From NCBI GenBank assembly GCA_964617105.1, contig CAZTWC010000077.1:1-13775 (forward strand): 13,775 nucleotides of DNA, in the 5' to 3' direction. A program made the translations under genes and the position numbers. This stretch comes from CAZTWC01 sp964617105 [NCBI: uncultured Myxococcia bacterium]. Lineage in GTDB: Bacteria > CAZTWC01. A model generated the notes under the pieces. That model saw nothing but the letters and a program-made list of their open reading frames with translations, was not told the DNA's origin and did not search any database. Below are positions 1 through 6,319 of the stretch, in pieces. Positions within the stretch are counted from its first letter, which is position 1, and each line of letters opens with the position of its first letter.

Positions 1-476
1 ATACAGGATTTCAACGCGCCGCGGCGGTCGCTTCTGCCTGCCGGCGCCGGTACGTTAGTTCGGCGCTGACCACCTTTTCTCTTTGGAATACTTGCCGGCC
101 TGGCCCTTTGGGCGGTGGCATTTATCAAACTTGTTAAGCCGGCGGCAAAGTTGATACGCAAATCTCCACGGCTGGCGTCACGGGCCGATTTTAGCAATTG
201 AGCATCTACTCCCTGGCTGAAAGACCACCAACTATGGCGATTAAACAGGATCAAAATATCCTTCTTGCCCATAGAGAGATTGTCATAGATCTGAAAATAT
301 TCCTCTATCTCCTCCTGGGGATTTACGGTGACCACAAAAAAATTTAGCCCCCGCTTTTTCCATTTAGATATGACCCGGCGGATCTTTTTTCTCCCCCCGG
401 GCTTTAACAGCCGCCCGGCATCCACCAGAGATTTGCCCTTCTTCTTTATAGTCTTTTCTATCTCTATTCTGTCCAT
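1..476 (-). CDS. Partial gene, possible TPM-domain-like protein, open at left window edge
   Basis: An open frame of 158 codons begins at ATG 476-474 and runs off the left edge, so the C-terminus is missing. An in-frame TAG lies upstream with no start codon between, so this ATG is the likely start; only a weak purine stretch (AAGAG) precedes it. The first ~45 residues are very basic (many Lys/Arg). A region near residues 46-80 alternates hydrophobic strand and helix with the pieces FFVVTVNPQEEIEEY and GKKDILILFNR, resembling the TPM fold (VVTV, eeY, GkkDiLil). No signal peptide or membrane segment is visible, whereas many TPM proteins are exported. After about residue 125 the translation becomes Pro/Arg/Gly-rich and low in complexity, which may be a tail or an unrelated linker. 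The family call is tentative; function is unknown. Confidence 0.55.
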   Translation of the reverse strand, partial: MDRIEIEKTIKKKGKSLVDAGRLLKPGGRKKIRRVISKWKKRGLNFFVVTVNPQEEIEEYFQIYDNLSMGKKDILILFNRHSWWSFSQGVDAQLLKSARDASRGDLRINFAAGLTSLINATAQRARPASIPKRKGGQRRTNVPAPAGRSDRRGALKSC

Positions 477-532
477 CTCTTGGCCTGTGCAGTTGATTTG
501 TTTAGTATGGTATGGTGATGAATCAAACTAAA

Positions 533-564
533 ATTATACTATTGCTCTTGCCTCTATTTTTCAA
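533..564 (-). promoter_or_regulatory. Candidate promoter for the left-edge gene
   Basis: On the minus strand a perfect TATAAT -10 box lies at 538-533, about 57 nt upstream of the start codon at 476. The best -35 match is TTGAAA at 564-559, but the 20-bp spacer is longer than ideal and there is no TGn extended -10. The -10 box is strong evidence; the -35 assignment is weak. Confidence 0.45.
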
Positions 565-704
565 TCATTTTTTCACGCTGATACAGAAAGATATTGCATA
601 ACATTAAAAAAACAGATATTTATATATAAATCATTTTGATCATTTTATTAAAATAAATTTAGCGACCTACTTTGATTATTTCAATATTTTAATCTGGAGG
701 AAAT
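565..704 (+). promoter_or_regulatory. AT-rich leader/promoter region of the acyl-CoA synthetase operon
   Basis: This divergent intergenic stretch is strongly AT-rich (poly-A runs, TATATATAAA near 621-630), unlike the coding sequence. A possible -35 TTGCAT at 594-599 has TATTTA at 617-622 after 17 bp, but neither box is a good match, so no single promoter can be fixed. A clear Shine-Dalgarno TGGAGG at 695-700 sits 4 nt before the ATG at 705. No terminator or further gene is visible here. Confidence 0.4.
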
Positions 705-2474
705 ATGGCTACTACCGTAATGACATTAATGAAAGAAACCGCTGCTCGCTACGCTGAATTACCAGCCCTGAAATCAAAAAATGACCAGGGTGGTTGGGAT
801 ACAGTAACCTGGAAAGATTACTACCAGGAAATTATAATTACCGCCAAAGCCTTTATGGCTCTGGGTTTAGATGCCCAAAAAGCGGTGGCTATCGTGGGTA
901 ATAATTGCCCCCAATGGTTTTACAGTGATCTGGGCGCTATTTTTGCCGGTGGGGTTCCGGTAGGCATCTATGCCACCAATACCCCAGAGCAATGCCAATA
1001 TATTACCGAACACAGCGATGCGGCTGTGGTAGTGGTGGAAGACCAGGATCAACTGGCTAAATTTAAACAATTAAAAGGTAAATTGCCCAATCTCAAGGCT
1101 ATTGTGCTAATTAAAGGTTCGGATAATGACAAAAATGTTTATTCCTGGAAAGATCTGCCCTCTTTGGCGGAAAAAATTACCGATGAAGAGTTGGAAAAAA
1201 GGATAAATGCTCAAAAGCCCGATGATTTATGCACTCTTATCTACACCTCCGGTACTACCGGCGACCCTAAAGGGGTTATGCTCAGCCACGACAATATTAC
1301 CTGGACCACTAAAACCATTGTAGAAATGGTAAAATCCAACTCCAAAGACCGTTTGATCAGTTATCTGCCGCTAAGCCATATTGCCGAACAAGTAGTCAGC
1401 GTGCACAGTCCCCTTGTAACTGGCGCCAGTGTCTATTTTGCCGAAAATCTAGAAAAATTGGGTGACAACCTTAGAGAAGTTCATCCAACCATCTTTGTGG
1501 GGGTGCCCAGAGTATGGGAAAAAATACAGGAAAAAATGATGGCTGCCGGCGCCCAAAATTCGCCTATCAAGAAAAAAATTGCTGCCTGGGCCCGAAAAAT
1601 TGGGCTAAAGGGGGGATATGCCGACCAGGAAAATAGTTCCCGCCCTTTCCTCTATTTTCTAGCCAACAAATTGGTTTTCTCCAAGGTAAGGGACAAATTA
1701 GGTCTGGACCAGTGCCGGTTGTGCATGACTACCGCTGCTCCAATCTCTCTTGACACCTTGGAATTCTTCCTCAGTTTGAGCCTACCGCTCTGTGAAGTTT
1801 ATGGTATGAGCGAATTAACCGGTCCTGGCACCACTTCCCTGCCCTGGCGCTACAAAACCGGAAAAGCGGGATTTGTCATTAATGGCGCCGACATTAAACT
1901 GGCTGAAGACCAGGAGATACTGTTTAAAGGCAGAAGTGTTTTTAAGGGTTACTTTAAAAATCCAGAGGCCACCAAAGAAACTCTTGATGATGACGGCTGG
2001 GTTCATACCGGCGATGTGGGTGAAATAGATGCTGATAATTTCCTTAAAATCACCGACCGAAAAAAAGAGTTGATCATCACTGCCGGTGGCGAAAATATCG
2101 CTCCCCAGGAGATAGAGGGGAAATTAAAGGCCATTGCTGCTGTCAGCCAGGCGGTGGTCATTGGCGACCGGCGTAAATATCTCACTGCCCTTTTGACCCT
2201 TAATGGCGATAAAGTTATGGATGAAGCCTCTATTGCAGGCAGTCCGGCTACCAACATGGAAGAGGCGTCAAAATGCGATAAGTTCATTGCCCATATCCAA
2301 AATGAACTGGACCTGGTTAACCCAAAACTGGCCCGGGTACAAACCATTAAAAAGTTTACTATTTTGCCCCAGGAATTGACCCTTGAAGGGGATGAACTTA
2401 CCCCCACCATGAAACTCAAACGCCGGGTGGTCAATGATAAATATGATAAAGAGATAGAGAATATGTACCAATAA
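705..2474 (+). CDS. Long-chain acyl-CoA synthetase (AMP-forming, bubblegum/FadD type)
   Basis: This 589-residue ANL-superfamily adenylating enzyme activates fatty acids with ATP to acyl-AMP, then acyl-CoA, at the cytoplasmic face of the membrane. Core motifs are in order: P-loop YTSGTTGDPKG at about 180-190, VPRVWEK near 267-273, YGMSE at 366-370, GWVHTGD at 431-437, DRKKELIITAGGENIAP at 451-467, and the C-terminal hinge LTPTMKLKRR at 565-574, whose Lys570 aligns with the catalytic lysine of the family. The WEK and TPTMKLKR signatures point to the long-chain/bubblegum (ACSBG-like) branch rather than short-chain acetyl-CoA synthetases. The length is normal for the family. The start is supported by TGGAGG 4 nt upstream. 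It is followed after 5 nt by a membrane-protein gene, indicating an operon. Family is certain; chain-length preference is inferred. Confidence 0.93.
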   Translation: MATTVMTLMKETAARYAELPALKSKNDQGGWDTVTWKDYYQEIIITAKAFMALGLDAQKAVAIVGNNCPQWFYSDLGAIFAGGVPVGIYATNTPEQCQYITEHSDAAVVVVEDQDQLAKFKQLKGKLPNLKAIVLIKGSDNDKNVYSWKDLPSLAEKITDEELEKRINAQKPDDLCTLIYTSGTTGDPKGVMLSHDNITWTTKTIVEMVKSNSKDRLISYLPLSHIAEQVVSVHSPLVTGASVYFAENLEKLGDNLREVHPTIFVGVPRVWEKIQEKMMAAGAQNSPIKKKIAAWARKIGLKGGYADQENSSRPFLYFLANKLVFSKVRDKLGLDQCRLCMTTAAPISLDTLEFFLSLSLPLCEVYGMSELTGPGTTSLPWRYKTGKAGFVINGADIKLAEDQEILFKGRSVFKGYFKNPEATKETLDDDGWVHTGDVGEIDADNFLKITDRKKELIITAGGENIAPQEIEGKLKAIAAVSQAVVIGDRRKYLTALLTLNGDKVMDEASIAGSPATNMEEASKCDKFIAHIQNELDLVNPKLARVQTIKKFTILPQELTLEGDELTPTMKLKRRVVNDKYDKEIENMYQ

Positions 2475-2479
2475 GGGTC

Positions 2480-3163
2480 ATGTCACAAAAGATTCAGGAT
2501 CTGGTCAAGAGAAGACGAGAGCGCCGGGAAAGATCGTTTAAGCCCCGGTCCAGTAAAAACCGGGTCCTGACTCTATTGATATTGTTTGTAGTAGCCGCTT
2601 CTTTAATCGTTATTATCAAATTACCTACCTATTTTATTGCTCCTTTAATATCCACAGATATCTCTGCGCCAAAATCGAATTCCGCTTTTTCAACCAAAAT
2701 TTGGGCTATGAAAAAAAAAATTGGGCATAATGGATCATTGGAGCCCTGGAGAAACTCTCAGATAACTGAAGAGGAAACCATACATCTATTTTTTAATCTT
2801 CCTATACCGCAAAATATACTGGTAGCCTTTATTGACCAACAGGACAAATTCTATGGCTATTTTCCTCCCCAGGGAGCCAAATCGGTAAAAATAAATGCTG
2901 GCCAAGAGATCCCCCTGCCGGTTGAGATCTCTCTAAACTCATCTGTCAACCAAAGTTTCCAAAAAGGGTTAATTCTGGTGGTGGCCGCTGATAAGGAGAT
3001 CAACTCCAAGGCCATAGAGAAGATGTTGCTTGACCAACTACCTGAAATAAACAGAAAGTTATCAAAAACTCCTCCGAAGAAAAAAAGTAAAGGCGAACTC
3101 CCATTTGTTGGTAAAATTAAAGGGGCCCGAATCTACGGCAAGAAGATAGTGGCCAACCGATAA
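2480..3163 (+). CDS. Single-pass membrane protein, DUF4384-like exported domain, function unknown
   Basis: A 227-residue protein with a very basic cytoplasmic N-terminus (KRRRERRERSFKPR), one transmembrane helix at about residues 28-47, and an exported domain. The piece at about 97-160 (IHLFFNLP, LVAFID, FYGYFPPQG, GQEIPLPVEISLN, KGLILVVAA) reads like the beta-rich DUF4384-type domain of myxobacterial-style proteins often encoded with ECF sigma/anti-sigma genes, where a yfp...Lp..i.Ld pattern is usual; this is recognition by pattern, not a search result. The C-terminus is Lys-rich. Its start lies 5 nt after the synthetase stop, and the ribosome-binding AAGGG (2473-2477) overlaps that stop codon, suggesting translational coupling. 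No catalytic residues are apparent. Whether it works with the synthetase or only shares its transcript is unknown. Confidence 0.72.
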   Translation: MSQKIQDLVKRRRERRERSFKPRSSKNRVLTLLILFVVAASLIVIIKLPTYFIAPLISTDISAPKSNSAFSTKIWAMKKKIGHNGSLEPWRNSQITEEETIHLFFNLPIPQNILVAFIDQQDKFYGYFPPQGAKSVKINAGQEIPLPVEISLNSSVNQSFQKGLILVVAADKEINSKAIEKMLLDQLPEINRKLSKTPPKKKSKGELPFVGKIKGARIYGKKIVANR

Positions 3164-3235
3164 TTAACCAGGGTTCATGTCACTCGGTTACACTGTTTGC
3201 TATATCAATAGGAAGATGGTCTATTACCCAATACA

Positions 3236-3263
3236 CCGACGCCGACGCCGACACCGACGCCGA
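3236..3263. repeat. Hexamer tandem repeat (CCGACG)n
   Basis: About 4.7 copies of CCGAC[G/A] in a row. The period is a multiple of three, so all forward frames stay open across it (Thr-Pro, Arg-rich or Asp-Ala repeats). No start codon and ribosome-binding site make any of these a convincing gene. It abuts the 18-bp repeat immediately downstream. Confidence 0.85.
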
Positions 3264-3264
3264 A

Positions 3265-3318
3265 GGTGATCCCTGTGGGAAAGGTGATCCCTGTGGGAAA
3301 GGTGATCCCCGCGGGAAG
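3265..3318. repeat. 18-bp tandem repeat, three copies
   Basis: Three head-to-tail copies of GGTGATCCCTGTGGGAAA (3265-3282, 3283-3300, 3301-3318). The first two are identical; the third differs by three substitutions (CCGCGGGAAG end). Each unit contains a short inverted repeat TCCC-n3-GGGA, kept in all three copies. There is no unique spacer, so it is not a CRISPR array. It may be an expanded minisatellite, a protein-binding array, or the remnant of a repetitive coding sequence. Confidence 0.9.
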
Positions 3319-3360
3319 GACGATTTTGAATTGCTGAAATTATACGAAATTGTTCTTATT

Positions 3361-3495
3361 GCAAAAGAATTTGGAGGCGCTTCACCAGCTAGGCGCAGGC
3401 GAAAAAATTACCGCAGTCGTATAACTAATACGTCGAGGATAATTTTTTCGCCTGCAACAACGCTGGTGAAGATGCATCCGAATTCTTTATATGCA
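3361..3495. repeat. Long inverted repeat (MITE-like or large hairpin/terminator)
   Basis: A near-perfect inverted repeat centred at about 3425. Exact arm segments are GCAGGCGAAAAAATTA (3395-3410) with its complement at 3440-3455, CTTCACCAGC (3380-3389) with 3462-3471, AAAGAATT (3364-3371) with 3481-3488, and CGTAT (3418-3422) with ATACG (3428-3432) closing a 5-nt loop. The arms are about 60 nt each, with a few mismatches and one-base bulges. The right end covers the stop codon and last codons of the cysteine-rich lipoprotein gene. It sits between two converging transcription units, so the RNA hairpin could end both, but such length suggests a non-autonomous mobile repeat. Confidence 0.85.
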
Positions 3496-4551
3496 GAAGC
3501 CCGTGCCCATTAGCTCCTTACACTGCTTAGCTGAATCAGAGCATGGTTTGGTTGCAGAGCAGGTTTCTAAACATTTTTTAGTCAACATCCCGCAAATCAT
3601 ATCTGGTTGGCAATCGGCTTTGCTCGTACAGGCAGAACCAGCTGCTCCTGAACCGCTACCACCGCCACCTTCACACATACCGGTTTGCAAATTACAACGG
3701 GCCGGTGCGGTGCATTCCAAATCGCTCTGACACTTACCGCTGCCACCACCACCTTGCGCTTGACAGGTGCCGTTAAGCAGGTTGCATTCCTGGCCCTGTG
3801 CGCAATCCATATTGCTGTTACATTTGACGGCACCAGTAGTTCCGCCTGGCTCGCACTGAGTCGTTAGTACATTACATACATAGCCCTGAGGACAAGCGCT
3901 GCCGCAGGGGCTGGGCTTACACTGGCCAGGATTGGTGTTGAGATCGCAATACTCGCCCTGGACGGTATTGCATTGACTGTCGGTGGTGCACTCAACGAGT
4001 TGTTGACTGTATTCGCACACCCGGTAATTTCCACCGGAAATAAACCTGGCCGGACCACACTTTTTAGGGGTAGTGCAATCTATATCAGTGGTACACATCT
4101 TGGCACAGCGGTTGTCCACGCAGGCTAAAAGTTCGCTACAAGGATCAGTGCCATAACAGGGAGTATCCTCCTGAGGTTGAAGGCACCTGCTTTCAGAACA
4201 GATATACGGTTTAGTACAAGGGGTCTGGGGGCTACAGTCAAAGATGCAGGAACCAGAGGATGAACCTTGAGGGATATAGCATACCTGAGTAGGATCCTGA
4301 CAATCTTGATTTTGCACACAGGTTGTTCCTTCCATACAGACTCCACCGTTGCAATACCAATTTTGCCCTTTCTGGCTTATGCAATCCTGGTCTGCAACAC
4401 AGGAGATGTTGTCGCTGCCGGTTCCGCCGGTAGTGCCATCCGTTGTGCCACCGGTGGTTGTGGAAGAACCACAATTAACAAAAATAGTTAGTAATATGGC
4501 CATAGCAGAGATAAGCGCTATTTTTAGAATGATCATGTTTTTGGGTTTCAT
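3487..4551 (-). CDS. Secreted cysteine-rich lipoprotein with 11 four-Cys modules
   Basis: A 354-residue protein with a hydrophobic signal segment at about 7-25 and a likely lipidated Cys at about 27 (FVNC, a relaxed lipobox because Asn precedes the Cys). A Gly/Thr/Ser linker follows, then eleven consecutive modules of the form C-x4~5-DC-x~7-C-x4~8-C. I count 45 cysteines: one lipobox Cys plus 44 in modules, exactly 4 per module, which implies two disulfides each. Gly/Ser spacers (GGGGSG) separate modules near residues 270-310. Such proteins are common on the surface of deltaproteobacteria, with no known enzymatic role; adhesion or surface structure is inference. The Shine-Dalgarno is a GGGGGGGA run just before the ATG. 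A strong promoter lies about 86 nt upstream. The 3' end is embedded in the long inverted repeat. Confidence 0.85.
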   Translation of the reverse strand: MKPKNMIILKIALISAMAILLTIFVNCGSSTTTGGTTDGTTGGTGSDNISCVADQDCISQKGQNWYCNGGVCMEGTTCVQNQDCQDPTQVCYIPQGSSSGSCIFDCSPQTPCTKPYICSESRCLQPQEDTPCYGTDPCSELLACVDNRCAKMCTTDIDCTTPKKCGPARFISGGNYRVCEYSQQLVECTTDSQCNTVQGEYCDLNTNPGQCKPSPCGSACPQGYVCNVLTTQCEPGGTTGAVKCNSNMDCAQGQECNLLNGTCQAQGGGGSGKCQSDLECTAPARCNLQTGMCEGGGGSGSGAAGSACTSKADCQPDMICGMLTKKCLETCSATKPCSDSAKQCKELMGTGFCI

Positions 4552-4643
4552 TTTCCCCCCCGGTAATTAAACCCCGCTCATCTCCACCCCGTTCGCGGGT
4601 TGATAAATGAAACGAGAATTGAAAAAAAATATGCTAGTCTTTA

Positions 4644-4672
4644 ACTATAACTAACATCAATCAGCTTGTCAA
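4644..4672 (-). promoter_or_regulatory. Sigma-70 promoter of the cysteine-rich lipoprotein gene
   Basis: On the minus strand: perfect -35 TTGACA (4672-4667), a 17-bp spacer, and -10 TATAGT (4649-4644, 5/6 match). Transcription would start near 4637, giving a leader of about 86 nt. The leader contains a small hairpin CCCG-CGAA-CGGG just before the G-rich ribosome-binding site. It is located in the 172-bp gap after comF, so the lipoprotein is probably transcribed independently. Confidence 0.8.
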
Positions 4673-4723
4673 ATGAAGAATACTGTTCCCATCGCTCCTC
4701 ATCCTTATTCCCAATTAGTCCAA

Positions 4724-5473
4724 CTAACCCGTTGCCAGGGCGATGACGGTAATTCTGGCGGCGCCAGCCCGGTGCAACTCTTTTACGCACTCTCTCACCG
4801 TAGAACCGGTGGTGATCACATCGTCAAGCAATAGAATACTTTTTCCATCCACAGACTCTCTATTTTTAATCCGAAAAGCATCTTTTACATTTTTGCTTCG
4901 GCTCAAGGCATCTAAATCTACCTGGGGAGGAGTATCTTTTATTCTAACCAAATTATCCAGACTGACTTTCAGGCGGCTGGCGGCAGTTTTTTGTCCCCTA
5001 TTGAATCTTTTAGCTATTTTCAGCGCCATCAGGGCAGATTGGTTATAACCTCGATGCCGCAGCCTATTCACATGCAGAGGCACCGGAACTATTTGCCGAT
5101 ACCCTAAAAGATCAATTTGACTCAACCAGGGAAACATCAGACCCACCAACCCGTTGGTGAGGTATGGACAATCATGGTATTTGAATCTTTTAATCACCTC
5201 TTTTAAGACTCCCCGGTATTGGTAGAACGCATAATAATCAAATGCCAGAGAATCGGAAAACAAACGGGTCTGGGTTGTTGGCTCCAGGGTTTCCGCACAA
5301 GTGCTGCAGAGCCAATCTGCCGGTTGGGGCAAATAATTATGGCAGTGAATGCAAACCGCTGGAAAAAAAAACTGCTGGACCTCTCTGGTCAGCCAGGAGA
5401 TGCTTTTCTTGACTACAGAGTCCTGGTCACTCCAGCGGTGATATATTTTCTTGCATTTATTTATAAAGGGCAT
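4724..5473 (-). CDS. comF: ComF family phosphoribosyltransferase-like protein
   Basis: A 249-residue protein with typical ComF architecture. A four-cysteine zinc site comes first (C41-x2-C44 and C56-x2-C59), then RFKYHD at about 96-101, VPVPLHVNRLRHRGYNQS at about 129-146, and a type I PRTase PRPP loop LLLDDVITTGST at about 214-225. ComF proteins take part in handling incoming single-stranded DNA during natural transformation, and many act in other DNA-uptake or metabolic settings; the exact reaction is unsettled. Length is normal. The ATG at 5473 has no clear Shine-Dalgarno (upstream TATGTCAAC), so start confidence is moderate. No terminator is seen after it. It is divergent from the yfgM-like gene; no other competence gene is in the window. 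Confidence 0.9.
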   Translation of the reverse strand: MPFINKCKKIYHRWSDQDSVVKKSISWLTREVQQFFFPAVCIHCHNYLPQPADWLCSTCAETLEPTTQTRLFSDSLAFDYYAFYQYRGVLKEVIKRFKYHDCPYLTNGLVGLMFPWLSQIDLLGYRQIVPVPLHVNRLRHRGYNQSALMALKIAKRFNRGQKTAASRLKVSLDNLVRIKDTPPQVDLDALSRSKNVKDAFRIKNRESVDGKSILLLDDVITTGSTVRECVKELHRAGAARITVIALATG

Positions 5474-5474
5474 G

Positions 5475-5503
5475 TTGACATAAAAAACTGATTTTAATAT
5501 AGT
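5475..5503 (+). promoter_or_regulatory. Sigma-70 promoter of the yfgM/bamB-like operon
   Basis: Perfect -35 TTGACA at 5475-5480, a 17-bp spacer and -10 TATAGT at 5498-5503 (5/6). Transcription would start near 5510, about 53 nt before the yfgM-like ATG. The -35 box begins 2 bp outside the comF start codon, so RNA polymerase bound here covers the comF translation start region. Confidence 0.82.
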
Positions 5504-5513
5504 AATTTATCTA

Positions 5514-5543
5514 TTCATAAAATGGTCTTATATTAACCATCAA
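5514..5543 (-). promoter_or_regulatory. Possible comF promoter
   Basis: On the minus strand, TTGATG (5543-5538) and TATGAA (5519-5514) are separated by 18 bp, giving a start near 5507. That is the only reasonable pair between the divergent genes. It would overlap the opposing promoter of the yfgM-like gene, so the two may compete. Box matches are modest. Confidence 0.3.
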
Positions 5544-5562
5544 CCTAAAGCGAGTAATAATT

Positions 5563-6315
5563 ATGACAAAAAAAGAGAAAAAAGTCACCAGGAAGGAGAT
5601 GGAGCAACCAGATGAGTTTATCACTTTTTCCTCCAAAGCATTTAACTGGCTGCAAGAACACCTGAAACAAGTTATCACCGCTATTGTTTGCATTTTGGTT
5701 ATAGTGGTCATCATTTCCAGCATTCATTTCTGGAAACGTTCTCACCACATCGACGCCTCCAAATTGTTGCTTGAGGCCGCTGAAATGTCCACCTGGACTG
5801 TGGTTGAAAAAGAAAAAAAGAATGATACCACAGAGAACAATAAAGTGGATACCCAAAAACAGTTTAAAGATGAACAGGAGCGCTACGGTAAAATAGTAGA
5901 CAAACTAAAAGAGATACAGCAAAAACATTCTTCCAGCAAAGTGGAATACCTGTCCAGGATCTTTGCCTCTGACTTGGCTTTGGAAGAAGATGACCAGGAA
6001 GCCGTGCTGGAGGACTATAAGTATCTGGAAAAAAAATTGGCTGATGACCGTTACATCTACCCCCTCATACTGGAAAATTTGGGCTATTATTACGAAAATA
6101 AAAAAGAGTATGCAAAAGCGCTCCAATACTACCAAAAGATTTCTGATAACGAGGGTTTCTATAACGACTATGGTCTGTTTCACCAAATAAGAATTTCAAA
6201 AATCCAGGGCAAGAAAGATTCAGTTCAAGAACTGATAAAACAATTTTTAGAGAAATTTCCAACTTCCAAATTAAAGGCCAGGGTAAAGGAGATACAAAAC
6301 CGGTTAGGAGTTTGA
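5563..6315 (+). CDS. YfgM-like membrane-anchored tetratricopeptide protein
   Basis: A 250-residue protein. It has a charged cytoplasmic N-terminus containing QPDEFITFSSKAFNWLQEH, one transmembrane helix at about 36-56, and an exported helical region with a Lys/Glu-rich stretch at about 80-120. TPR-like helix pairs follow (LILENLGYYYENKKEYAKALQYY near 168-190 and later). The PDEFIT motif before the helix and the following TPRs fit the YfgM/TPR_21 group; in E. coli YfgM is an accessory of the SecYEG translocon that links it to periplasmic chaperones. It is directly followed by a BamB-like gene, as in E. coli yfgM-bamB, which supports the call. The start is weakly supported by AAAGCGAG upstream. 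A strong promoter precedes it. Confidence 0.82.
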   Translation: MTKKEKKVTRKEMEQPDEFITFSSKAFNWLQEHLKQVITAIVCILVIVVIISSIHFWKRSHHIDASKLLLEAAEMSTWTVVEKEKKNDTTENNKVDTQKQFKDEQERYGKIVDKLKEIQQKHSSSKVEYLSRIFASDLALEEDDQEAVLEDYKYLEKKLADDRYIYPLILENLGYYYENKKEYAKALQYYQKISDNEGFYNDYGLFHQIRISKIQGKKDSVQELIKQFLEKFPTSKLKARVKEIQNRLGV

Positions 6316-6319
6316 GGTT

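Noticed and set aside
2003-2434. 143-codon minus-strand open frame
   Set aside because: Antisense shadow of the acyl-CoA synthetase, which has full family motifs; the shadow shows no recognisable domain.
3265-3318. CRISPR-like repeats
   Set aside because: The three 18-bp units are directly adjacent with no unique spacers and no cas genes are present.
3331-3513. 60-codon plus-strand open frame starting at TTG
   Set aside because: It lies within the long inverted repeat and over the end of the opposite-strand lipoprotein gene, has no ribosome-binding site, and its composition follows the repeat rather than a protein.
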